This document shows, piece after piece, positions 18,269 through 26,172 of a stretch of 64,000 nucleotides of DNA. Below the pieces are notes generated by a model. The model saw nothing but the letters and a program-made list of their open reading frames with translations, was not told the origin of the DNA and searched no databases. Numbering within the stretch: position 1 is the stretch's first letter; every line of letters begins with the position of its first letter. This DNA is from Pontibacter populi (GTDB lineage: Bacteria; Bacteroidota; Bacteroidia; Cytophagales; Hymenobacteraceae): positions 186,001 through 250,000 of the forward strand of contig NZ_JAHWXQ010000001.1 of NCBI RefSeq assembly GCF_019336435.1. Direction: 5' to 3'. Both the position numbers and the translations under genes were made by a program.

Positions 18269-18754
18269 TTAGTCGATTTCTTTAATGATGATCTTGCCAT
18301 CCGGCGAGCGCTTCTCTATTTCGTCGGGGTTACCGGTACGGAAAGTGGCGATGGCTTGCTTATCTTCATAAAGGGTTAAAATTCTGTCTGATAAACTATA
18401 AGAGGTCACACGCTCCAGCATCCGCATAAATTCGGTTTCCTGCTCCATGTCCGGGCACATCATCCGTGTAGATCCCAGGTTCGAGAACGTTAGCGAACTT
18501 CCGGAAAGCGTATACTTCCCGAAAAAATTATTACAGCCACTAAAGCCTTTTACATCATTCTCGTTTTCCTGTAACCTAAGGTAGGCTGTATGGGTGTTAT
18601 TGGGCGCCTGCGGGCTCTCCCCATCCATTGATAGCAACATCCAGTAAGCATCCAGTATGGTTTCTGTTTCGGTCTGCGGATCGGCGGGGCTGGCTGTTTT
18701 GCAACCATACAGCCACATTAAAATCAGCAAAATCAGGTAGTAGATTTTTTTCAT
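18269..18754 (-). CDS. META-domain lipoprotein (HslJ-like)
   Basis: A 161-residue lipoprotein with signal MKKIYYLILLILMWLYGC. The mature part carries one META domain: YWMLLSMDGESP, FSGCNNFFGKYTLSGSSLTF, STRMMCPDMEQETEFMRML. The GCNxxFGxY core and the later Cys that may pair with it match HslJ-type proteins, which are linked to stress and resistance. The gene ends four bases from the arsC stop on the opposite strand; no shared function follows from this convergence. Confidence 0.85.
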   Translation of the reverse strand: MKKIYYLILLILMWLYGCKTASPADPQTETETILDAYWMLLSMDGESPQAPNNTHTAYLRLQENENDVKGFSGCNNFFGKYTLSGSSLTFSNLGSTRMMCPDMEQETEFMRMLERVTSYSLSDRILTLYEDKQAIATFRTGNPDEIEKRSPDGKIIIKEID

Positions 18755-18785
18755 CGCATCTGGTTTAGATTTTCAAACAAATAGA

Positions 18786-18817
18786 AATACGCCCGCAACT
18801 CAATTGCGGGCGTATTT
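18786..18817 (-). terminator. Intrinsic terminator of the low-complexity protein gene
   Basis: Hairpin ATACGCCCGCAA / TTGCGGGCGTAT, 16 bp after the stop codon of the gene at 18833-19693 on the minus strand. Confidence 0.85.
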
Positions 18818-18832
18818 AGTAGTTCATCTTAT

Positions 18833-19693
18833 TTAAAGGCCAAAGCTTTCGTTGCTATATCCAGTGATCGGCGACGACTTGGAATAGTCGGGCCCGGAAC
18901 GTCGGCTGCGGTTTGAACGGGTATTAAAGCGATCACTGTCACTCTCGGAATGGTCGCTTACATATGCCCGGTTTGAAGAATACAGGCCACTGGCATAAGT
19001 ATCACGGTCTGAACCGGCATCTACTATACGGCCGCTGTAACGGAAGTCTTCCTTGTCTTCATCAAAATCGTACGCATTCGATGGTCTGATGTCGCCTCTG
19101 TAATCGTTCTCTGAGCTATCAGGAATTCTGCCACGGTCGTGATGGATATCGGTTAGTTCATGGCTATAGTTGCGGCGCTCGTCCTGTCCGAATTCGCTGT
19201 AGCGTCTGCCGTGTCCCGGGTTCTGGTAGCTGTTTTCCTGGCGGGCATAGCGGCGGTTTCCGGCTACATCGTAATTAGAACTATAAGGGAGTCCGCTTCT
19301 GTAATCCTGCCCTTCATTGCTGCGGTTTCGGTAGTCCTTGTTCCGGTATTCTTCACTTCTATAGTCGTTGGTGCGGTAGGTGTCTCCGCTGCTGTAGCCG
19401 TGGCTTTGCTTAAAGTGGCTATCATCGCCGTAGCGGTAATGGTCGTCGCGGTTACGGTGTGTGCGGTTATAATTATCGTTATAGTTTCCGGCTCCGTACC
19501 CACCTACTGGCCCCTGGCTGAAATCGTTAAAGTCAGGGCGTTGCTGCATGCGTACATTGCCATGTCCATAGTTACTATCGTGTATGCCGTAATAGTTTCC
19601 GCGCTGGCTGTAACTTTCGTTACCTCTGCCCTGGCTACCATAATCATCAAACTGGTTATAGTTTCGGTCGTTATAATGCTCGTTTCTTTCCAT
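18833..19693 (-). CDS. Low-complexity hydrophilic protein rich in Asn, Arg, Tyr, Ser, Gly and Asp
   Basis: A 286-residue protein with no signal peptide and almost no hydrophobic residues. Its N-terminal half is built of short iterated pieces such as DYRSEEYRNKDYRNRSN and GNYNDNYNRTHRNRDDHY, and the rest is mixed charge and polar. It is predicted to be disordered. Proteins of this style exist in related Bacteroidota, sometimes next to stress genes, but no function can be assigned. A terminator follows the stop, which supports a real transcription unit. The opposite strand carries a long Val/Ala/Ile-rich open frame that is a mirror artefact of this composition. Confidence 0.7.
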   Translation of the reverse strand: MERNEHYNDRNYNQFDDYGSQGRGNESYSQRGNYYGIHDSNYGHGNVRMQQRPDFNDFSQGPVGGYGAGNYNDNYNRTHRNRDDHYRYGDDSHFKQSHGYSSGDTYRTNDYRSEEYRNKDYRNRSNEGQDYRSGLPYSSNYDVAGNRRYARQENSYQNPGHGRRYSEFGQDERRNYSHELTDIHHDRGRIPDSSENDYRGDIRPSNAYDFDEDKEDFRYSGRIVDAGSDRDTYASGLYSSNRAYVSDHSESDSDRFNTRSNRSRRSGPDYSKSSPITGYSNESFGL

Positions 19694-19841
19694 AGTATTA
19701 TGCTAGTTTAGTTTTACTTCCTTTATAAACGAGCTACAGCCGGCAGTGTTAGGTTTCCGGCAACAATCCATTCAGTATACATGCTTTTTCAGGGGTTAAG
19801 GCCTATCAAATTTTGACACTGTCTGTTAGTTTATGCTTTGG

Positions 19842-20520
19842 TTTATAGTTGCGGTTTTAACCTGCTCTTGCGGGGAGAGGGGTTTTGGCTGTTACTATAG
19901 TTGAAGTTGTCGTTTTATAGTTGGCGTGGCCCAACCACCCCTAACCCCTCCTTGTCTAAGGCGGGGAGCTTTAAGCCTTTGCTATAGTTTGATATGCTGT
20001 TTCATTGGCAGTGTTTTGACCCACCCCTCCCGAGAGGGGAATTGCTGCTATAGCTATAGTTGGTACCTATAGTTTTATAGTTAGGGTCTTAACACCCCTG
20101 TAGTCCCCTCAAGGGGACAATTCTGCTAAAGCGATAGTTTACGCTAAAGTTCTATAGTGCATGATAAGGGCAGGTTTACCTGTCCCTACGGAACTATAGC
20201 CACGATAAATCTCGAAGCTTACCGATTCAAATCAACAATAACTTGAGCTATGAGAAACTTCTCAGTCTTTGGGTTGAGCGCCTTTGATTTGTTGCGGTGG
20301 CACAGCCAGCCCGAGGCATGAGGATAGCAAGAAAGCAGCAGCACGATGCCCAAAGACGAGGCCTCCCGGCCGTGAGGGCACCAAAGCTGGATTGAAACGA
20401 TAGGCTCTTAGAGCTCCCAGAATTAGAAGTAACTATGAAAGAAAAGCTTGTTTCGAATTGTAAAAGACTTCAACTATAAGCCAAGATAGATTTCTCACGA
20501 TGTTCGAAATGACAAAAGAG
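19842..20520 (+). repeat. Composite intergenic repeat cassette, copy A
   Basis: This stretch holds no gene. Modules in order: a type-2-like repeat (19842-19890); a type-1 hairpin repeat (19912-19970, ..CCAACCACCCCTAACCCCTCC..); type 2 (20011-20046, CCCACCCCTCCCGAGAGGGG); type 3 (20071-20125, CCCCTCAAGGGGACAATT); type 4 (20167-20186, GGCAGGTTTACCTGTCC); a conserved core of about 130 bp (20261-20390, from CTCAGTCTTTGGGTTGAGCG to GAGGGCACCAAAGC); and type 5 (20485-20518, ATTTCTCAC..TTCGAAATGACA). The same order recurs at three other loci in the window. Confidence 0.85.
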
Positions 20521-20710
20521 AAGTTATAGAACATATAAGTTCCCTCGGCTTCACCCGAAACTCATCATTAAAAACCAATAGAAATCAACTCATTGCAGTT
20601 TAAATCGCTTTTTTTCTGCTAAAACACCACCTGCTTATAAGTAGTAACGTAAAAGCCGAAACTGCATACCTCAATATCGTTAATTCTTACACGAATCCTT
20701 ACACGCACTT

Positions 20711-22468
20711 ATGGAAATTGCTCTTGTGCTATCACTTCTGGTACTAGCTATCGTGCTGTTTGCTACGGAAAAACTCTCCGTTGAAATCGTAACGCTGCTT
20801 CTCTTGATTGTGCTGGCAAGTGCACGCGTTATTACTCCCGAAGAGGCTTTTGCCGGCTTCAGCAGTGATTTTATCATCATCATCGCCTCCGTTTTTATTA
20901 TAAGTGCTGCCCTCGAAGAGACCGGTATCCTGGATTTCACAATTGTACGGATGGCGGAGCTGGCCAAGAAAAGTAGAGGCCTGATGCTGTTTACGATCAT
21001 GTTCATAACAGGACTGGTTTCAGCATTTATGAATAACACCACCGTTACTGCCATGTTTATTACCCCGCTGGTAGGCCTGAGCAAACGGATAAATGTAAAT
21101 GCCTCTAAATTGCTAATGCCCTTGGCGTATGCAGCAATACTTGGCGGAACCTGTACCCTCATAGGCACTTCAACCAACATAGCAGTAAGTGGTTACATAG
21201 CCAAAGCCGGTTTGGACCCAATCGGGATGTTCGAGATCACTGGTATCGGGTTGGTTATTTTTATAGTTGGTATAATATATATGATGACCATCGGCCAACG
21301 CATGTTACCTGATAACTCCGACCAGGAGCTGACCGAAGAATATAAACTGCAGAAATACCTCACCGAGATCATTGTAATGAAGGATTCGCCACTGGTTGGC
21401 CAACTGGTCTTCGCCTCGGACCTTACCGCCCTTCATTTCAGAATTCTGAATATTATCCGTTATAATGAGAACTTTCTGCCCGATTTCAGGACGCGTATTG
21501 AGGAAAAAGATGTACTGTTGGTAGAGGGAGATCTGGACAACCTGATGAAGGTAAAGGAGACGAAAGGCATTGAAATAATGGCAGATGTGATCCTTGAAAA
21601 AGACCTTCAGACTGAAAGCATTCGCCTGGCCGAGCTTATGATTCCGCGGCAGTCTAACCTGATCAACAAGACGGTGAAAGAAGTTAACTTTCTGCAGCGG
21701 TTTGGACTGGTTGTAATTGCTATTTCGCGCCATGGTGAAACCTTGCGTTCTAAAATAGGAAGCATAAGCCTGCAACTCGGCGACATACTGCTGGTGCAGG
21801 GCGCGGCCGAACGCTTAAATCAGCTCCGGTCATCAAGCAACGTTGCGCTCCTCGACGAATTTGAACCATTGCTGTTCAAGAAACGGAAAGGCTCACTTGT
21901 CATTACCGTCTTTTTACTGGCCATCCTTCTAGGGACAACCAAAATACTTCCGCTCTCCATCGCATTTCTGATGGCAGCCATAGCCTGTATTGTGTTTCGT
22001 TGCATCAGTACCGAAAAAGCATACGGTGCTATTGACTGGCGCCTGCTGATACTGATAGGTGGCATGACAGCCTTTGGTACAGCCATGGAAAATTCGGGTG
22101 CTGCCGACCTGCTTGCCAAAGGTATAGTTGATATAATGGGTCCGATCGGAAAAATGGCGGTGCTGGCAGGCTTTGTTGTATTAACGGTTATTCTTACACA
22201 ACCTATGTCTAACGCGGCTGCAGCCCTGGTTATAGTTCCGGTTGCTCTGCGGGCAGCTATCGAGCTGCAATCAGACCCGAGAACGTTTGCCATTGCCATT
22301 ATGCTGTCAGCTTCCATATCGCTGGTTACGCCTTTTGAGCCGGCGTGTATACTTGTTTACAGCCCCGGCAAATACCGCTTTATGGATTTTATAAAGATAG
22401 GTTCGCCGCTTACCTTACTGCTTCTGGCTGTTATACTTTTACTTGTACCGGTTTTCTGGCCTTTGTAA
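20711..22468 (+). CDS. SLC13/DASS-type anion transporter with two RCK_C (TrkA-C) domains
   Basis: A 585-residue inner-membrane transporter. Residues 1-200 form membrane helices with the family motif FMNNTTVTAMFITPL and TLIGTSTNIAVSG. Two soluble TrkA-C/RCK_C-like domains occupy about 215-380 (for example LTEIIVMKDSPLVGQLVF and LGDILLVQGAAERLNQL). A second membrane half follows with QPMSNAAAALVIVPVA. This layout is that of sodium-coupled dicarboxylate/sulfate transporters of the YfbS/SdcS group. The substrate is not deducible. It lies just after a repeat cassette and has no operon partner except perhaps the tiny lipoprotein gene that follows. Confidence 0.9.
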   Translation: MEIALVLSLLVLAIVLFATEKLSVEIVTLLLLIVLASARVITPEEAFAGFSSDFIIIIASVFIISAALEETGILDFTIVRMAELAKKSRGLMLFTIMFITGLVSAFMNNTTVTAMFITPLVGLSKRINVNASKLLMPLAYAAILGGTCTLIGTSTNIAVSGYIAKAGLDPIGMFEITGIGLVIFIVGIIYMMTIGQRMLPDNSDQELTEEYKLQKYLTEIIVMKDSPLVGQLVFASDLTALHFRILNIIRYNENFLPDFRTRIEEKDVLLVEGDLDNLMKVKETKGIEIMADVILEKDLQTESIRLAELMIPRQSNLINKTVKEVNFLQRFGLVVIAISRHGETLRSKIGSISLQLGDILLVQGAAERLNQLRSSSNVALLDEFEPLLFKKRKGSLVITVFLLAILLGTTKILPLSIAFLMAAIACIVFRCISTEKAYGAIDWRLLILIGGMTAFGTAMENSGAADLLAKGIVDIMGPIGKMAVLAGFVVLTVILTQPMSNAAAALVIVPVALRAAIELQSDPRTFAIAIMLSASISLVTPFEPACILVYSPGKYRFMDFIKIGSPLTLLLLAVILLLVPVFWPL

Positions 22469-22502
22469 CTGCTGCCAGGCATCTAATTGAACATATAGCG
22501 TG

Positions 22503-22697
22503 ATGAAAACGATAACAAAAGCTTTGCCACTGGTGCTGCTGCTTGCCAGCAGTTGCGGCCCTAAAAACGAAGAAGTTACCCAGGAACAGGTAGAGACCCA
22601 ACAACCCCACGAAGCACTGGATACGATAGCCAATACCCGTAAAGATGGGGTTAAAACAGACGGAACCGACAGCGCAGAGGCTTTCCCGCTTCCTTAG
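22503..22697 (+). CDS. Tiny lipoprotein
   Basis: A 64-residue protein with lipoprotein signal MKTITKALPLVLLLASSC followed by a short, acidic, Gln/Glu/Thr-rich tail. The ATG at 22503 is preferred over the GTG at 22500. It lies 34 bp after the SLC13 gene on the same strand and could be cotranscribed. No family was recognised; the lipobox is the main evidence that it is real. Confidence 0.6.
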   Translation: MKTITKALPLVLLLASSCGPKNEEVTQEQVETQQPHEALDTIANTRKDGVKTDGTDSAEAFPLP

Positions 22698-22802
22698 CAG
22701 GTTATAGCGTTATTGGTTTGCAGAATACTTTAGGGGAGAAACAGAAAACTGCCTGGCGCAAACTCCAATGCAAAAACGCTGAGCAGCAGAACTAAACTAT
22801 AG

Positions 22803-23156
22803 TTAGAGGTAGAAATATTCAGGGTATCTCCTGAAAAGGAAAATGAGGAGTGATACGCCGGATACTCCAGCCACACCCAGCCAGAACGTTAGAAATCCAG
22901 CCCGCCTTGCCAGCGCTTTGTCGCGCTCTTTAAGCAACAGGTAACTACAGCTCAGCTGCAGCAGGTACAAAATCAAGGCAATCATCAGGCTAACAAACCA
23001 GAATGCAGAAATCCTGATCAGGAACAGGAAGGGCACTTTATTTTCGAGCAGATGCGGCAGGCGATGCTCCCTTATAACAAAATAAGAAGCAAGGCACAGC
23101 AAAAGGCAAGCATATACCAACAGAAGCAACCTGTTACTTTCAATCAGTCTCCGCAT
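22803..23156 (-). CDS. Small integral membrane protein
   Basis: A 117-residue protein with three or four hydrophobic helices (LLLLVYACLLLCLASYFVI, FWFVSLMIALILYLLQLSC, FLTFWLGVAGVSGVSLLIF) and basic loops. No known family was recognised. It lies 12 bp after the TerB-like gene on the same strand, which suggests a two-gene operon. An AACTATAGTT palindrome (22795-22804) touches its 3' end. Confidence 0.65.
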   Translation of the reverse strand: MRRLIESNRLLLLVYACLLLCLASYFVIREHRLPHLLENKVPFLFLIRISAFWFVSLMIALILYLLQLSCSYLLLKERDKALARRAGFLTFWLGVAGVSGVSLLIFLFRRYPEYFYL

Positions 23157-23168
23157 GTACGGGTAAGT

Positions 23169-23597
23169 CTAGTAGTTCAGAAATGCTTGGGCATCTTTTT
23201 TGATATGATCCCGGGTAAGGCCATCTTTCACGCCTGTCGATATTTTACGGACCAGCACGCCGACCACAGCCTTCTTAAAACCGAGCCTCGTAGCCATGTG
23301 TATACAAAAATCCATCTCCGCCTCATCAACTATACCATCGGCCAGCATCATCTCCACCATGTCGTAAATCTGGTCGAAACGTTCGGAGTCGTTGCTGGGT
23401 AGTTGCGGCAAAACTTTAGAGCTGTCTGCCAGCAGATTTTTCACTTCGCTGGCACGCATGCCATGTTTGGTACCAATAGCAATAATAAAGTTTATTTCAG
23501 CCGGATCTATGTGACCATCTATTTTGGCCAGCGCTCCCAGGTTTGTGATGTGGCTTTTTAACTTTTTTGTTTCTTCACTTTCAAAAAAACCAAACAT
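23169..23597 (-). CDS. TerB-like protein
   Basis: A 142-residue soluble, all-helical protein of the TerB/DjlA N-terminal type. The two copies of an acidic loop, DGHIDPAEINFI and DGIVDEAEMDFC, sit in equivalent helix-loop positions; in TerB such loops can bind metal. TerB domains occur in tellurite/stress systems and in co-chaperones, but no ter genes or J-domain are nearby. It probably forms an operon with the membrane protein gene that follows it. Confidence 0.8.
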   Translation of the reverse strand: MFGFFESEETKKLKSHITNLGALAKIDGHIDPAEINFIIAIGTKHGMRASEVKNLLADSSKVLPQLPSNDSERFDQIYDMVEMMLADGIVDEAEMDFCIHMATRLGFKKAVVGVLVRKISTGVKDGLTRDHIKKDAQAFLNY

Positions 23598-23859
23598 AGA
23601 TTGCCTATTTATTAAAATTATTAAGTTGCCCGATCTGGGGTTCTTTTGTACTTTTTTTCACAGTTACACTGCTTTTCTACAGCCCGGACCACCATGTGGA
23701 TTTGCATGCCGCTATTACATACGGTTTTCTATATTTAACAGATAAAGTTTTTTATTTTTTTTAATTTCCTGCACTTCTGTGTTACTTGCTTATTCCTATA
23801 CGGGTATAGCAATTATTACCCCGCAGGATCAAAATTTTATATTCTCATAGTACATTTCA

Positions 23860-24831
23860 ATGAAAAAGATAGCAGTATTTACCTCCGGAGGCGACTCACC
23901 AGGCATGAACGCCTGCGTGCGTGCAGTGGTGCGCTCAGCAATTTATCACGGTCTGGAAATTTACGGCATCAGGCGCGGTTACAACGGTATGATCAAAGGA
24001 GATATCTTTAAAATGGAGTCATCTACCGTTAGTAACATTATTCAGCGTGGCGGTACCATCTTAAAATCGGCCCGTAGTAAAGATTTTCCGACCAAAGAAG
24101 GCAGACAACAGGCTTACGAGCAGTTACAGAAATTTGGCATAGAGGGCTTAATAGCCATAGGCGGCGACGGTACTTTTACCGGTGCCAATACTTTTTATGA
24201 AGAGTACGGCATACCAACTATAGGCGCCCCGGGAACGATAGATAACGACCTGTACGGCACTGATTATACCATTGGTTATGACACAGCCGTAAACACAGCC
24301 ATATACGCCATAGATAAAATACGCGACACGGCAGATAGCCACGAACGTGTGTTTTTTGTGGAGGTGATGGGCCGCGACTCTGGTTATATTGCCATACCAT
24401 GCGCTGTTGGCGGAGGTGCTGAAATTGTGATGATTCCTGAGACCAAAACAACTATAGAGAAAGTGGTAGATGCCCTGCAAACAGGCTGGAGCAGGTCTAA
24501 AACGTCTTTTATAGTTATAGTTGCTGAAGGCGATGAAGAAGGAACTGCCGTTGAAATAGCTGCAAAAGTACAAAAAGCATTACCTCAGATGGACGCCCGT
24601 GTAACGATACTGGGACACGTACAGCGTGGTGGCGCCCCAACTGCTGCCGACAGAATGCTGGCCAGCCAGTTAGGCATTGCCTGCGTTGAGGGGTTATTGC
24701 AGGGCCGCGCCTGTGAGATGGCCGGCATCATGAATTCAGAACTGGTTTATACCCCCTTTATAGATACTATCACCAAAACAAAAGCTCTTAACCCCAACTT
24801 TAGCCGTATGATCGACATATTGTCAGTTTAG
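23860..24831 (+). CDS. pfkA: ATP-dependent 6-phosphofructokinase
   Basis: The committed step of glycolysis: fructose 6-phosphate + ATP to fructose 1,6-bisphosphate. The 323-residue protein starts with IAVFTSGGDSPGMNACVRAVV, has the ATP-site GGDGTFTGA (Gly rather than Lys after GGDGT, as in ATP-using enzymes), the catalytic PGTIDNDLYGTDYTIGYDTA, the substrate motif FVEVMGRDSGYIA, and GHVQRGGAPTAADR. Length and motifs are typical. It is followed by an array of degenerate repeats and a strong terminator. Confidence 0.97.
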   Translation: MKKIAVFTSGGDSPGMNACVRAVVRSAIYHGLEIYGIRRGYNGMIKGDIFKMESSTVSNIIQRGGTILKSARSKDFPTKEGRQQAYEQLQKFGIEGLIAIGGDGTFTGANTFYEEYGIPTIGAPGTIDNDLYGTDYTIGYDTAVNTAIYAIDKIRDTADSHERVFFVEVMGRDSGYIAIPCAVGGGAEIVMIPETKTTIEKVVDALQTGWSRSKTSFIVIVAEGDEEGTAVEIAAKVQKALPQMDARVTILGHVQRGGAPTAADRMLASQLGIACVEGLLQGRACEMAGIMNSELVYTPFIDTITKTKALNPNFSRMIDILSV

Positions 24832-24834
24832 GAG

Positions 24835-24896
24835 TTAAAGAGTTTATGAGTTAGAAAGTTAGAAAGTTAGAAAAGTATAAGTTAGAAAGTTGAAAG
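24835..24896. repeat. Degenerate 'GTTAGAAAGTT' word array, left arm
   Basis: Successive imperfect copies of (GA)GTTAGAAAGTT fill the space between the pfkA stop and its terminator. The reverse-complementary words appear at 25020-25085, so the two arrays face each other around the terminator. Confidence 0.75.
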
Positions 24897-24938
24897 TCCT
24901 CACAGCGTTTTGCAGACCTGTGAGGACTTTCTTTTTTT
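24892..24938. terminator. Bidirectional terminator between pfkA and miaA
   Basis: Hairpin GAAAGTCCTCACAG / CTGTGAGGACTTTC followed by a run of seven T. It serves pfkA on the plus strand and lies downstream of convergent miaA. Confidence 0.9.
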
Positions 24939-25019
24939 ATGGATTGAAGTATACAGTTTCTCTCTGCAAAATGGAAAGCTAACGCAAGAACTTAGCCCAA
25001 AATCTTAAATCGTTACCCC

Positions 25020-25085
25020 TGTAACTCTCTAACTCCTAAACTCCCAAACTCTTCAACTTCTTAACTTTCCAACTATAAAGCTAAC
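25020..25085. repeat. Degenerate 'AACTCTCTAACTCC' word array, right arm, overlapping the 3' end of miaA
   Basis: Runs of AACTC(T/C)xAAACT and AACTTTCC words form the inverted counterpart of the array after pfkA. The last codons and stop codon of miaA lie inside this array. Confidence 0.75.
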
Positions 25086-25967
25086 TATCTCTTCCCACTG
25101 TTGCGGATGGAACCAGGTATATTCGTCCGGATGCTTGGTAAACCAGGTGAGCTGACGTTTGGCGTAGCGCCGGCTGTTGCGTTTTAGTAATCTTACAGCT
25201 TCCTCCCAGTCATATTTACCTTCCAGGCAATCGAATATCTCTTTGTAGCCTACCGTTTGCAAGGCATTATGTGTACGGAAAGGGTACAGGGCTTTAGCTT
25301 CCTCCAGTAAACCTTGCTGCAACATCTGGTCCATGCGTTGGTCTATGCGGTCGTATAGTTCCTGCCGGTCGCGGGTAAGACCAATTTTTATAATTTTAAA
25401 TGGCCGTGTAGTTTTGTCCCATTTACGGAACGACGAATAAGGCTGCCCGCTCGACAGGCAAACTTCCAGTGCCCGGACCACACGTTGCGGATTTGCTTTA
25501 TCCACCTGGTTATAGTACTCAGGATCAAGTGATTTTAGGTGATTTACTAATGGCTCCAACCCTTCTGATTCCAGTTTAGCCGTTAGTTTTGCCCGTATGG
25601 CCGGGTCGGTTTCCGGCATTTCGTCCATTCCTTCGCACAGGGCCCGCACATACAAACCGGAGCCACCTGTAACTATAACTACATCGTGTTCCTTAAAAAG
25701 AGTATTCAATAACTGTAACGCATCCTGTTCATAAGCACCGGCATTGTATTCTTCGGCTATCGAGTGCGAGTTTACAAAATGGTGTGGTACGCCTTGCTGC
25801 TCTTCTATAGTTGGTTTGGCCGTACCAATTTGCATCTCCTTGTAAAACTGCCGCGAGTCCGCGGACACAACTTCTGTACTGAAATGAGCAGCCAGGTTTA
25901 CGCACAGGTCTGTTTTACCTACTGCCGTTGGTCCCACTACTACAACTACAAACTTATCTTTACCCAT
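25053..25967 (-). CDS. miaA: tRNA dimethylallyltransferase
   Basis: It transfers a dimethylallyl group to N6 of A37 in tRNAs that read UNN codons. The 304-residue protein has the P-loop VVVGPTAVGKTDLCVNLA, the DSRQFYKEMQIGTAKP motif, HHFVNS, VTGGSGLYVRAL, and the C-terminal QTVGYKEIF and KRNSRRYAKRQLTWF. I use the ATG at 25967 (MGKDKF); the frame opens at 25976. The final residues (SFIVGKLRS) are encoded by the flanking degenerate repeat array, so the C-terminus has apparently been remodelled. Confidence 0.95.
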   Translation of the reverse strand: MGKDKFVVVVVGPTAVGKTDLCVNLAAHFSTEVVSADSRQFYKEMQIGTAKPTIEEQQGVPHHFVNSHSIAEEYNAGAYEQDALQLLNTLFKEHDVVIVTGGSGLYVRALCEGMDEMPETDPAIRAKLTAKLESEGLEPLVNHLKSLDPEYYNQVDKANPQRVVRALEVCLSSGQPYSSFRKWDKTTRPFKIIKIGLTRDRQELYDRIDQRMDQMLQQGLLEEAKALYPFRTHNALQTVGYKEIFDCLEGKYDWEEAVRLLKRNSRRYAKRQLTWFTKHPDEYTWFHPQQWEEIVSFIVGKLRS

Positions 25968-26172
25968 ACTTAGCATTTTGCTCTGTGCCCAGAATTTTAT
26001 AATTTCACTTATTTAGCTAAGCCATGTATCAGGGCAGGCCAAACTATAGCTTGGAACAGAAATACGCAATTGTTCTGTTTCTTTTGTAAAATTATCGCTA
26101 AAATCGTAAAATGTGTAAAGGAGTATTTTTAGTACTTAAGTTCTTACTCCCGTACTTTACAAAATTGTTATA

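Noticed and set aside
19160..19711. 183-codon plus-strand open frame rich in Val, Ala and Ile
   Set aside because: It is the mirror of the low-complexity Asn/Arg/Tyr gene on the minus strand; its composition follows from the codons of that gene, and no family or start signal supports it.
24835..25085. Possible CRISPR array because of short regular repeats
   Set aside because: The units are 7-11 bp, imperfect and without spacers, and no cas genes are in the window.
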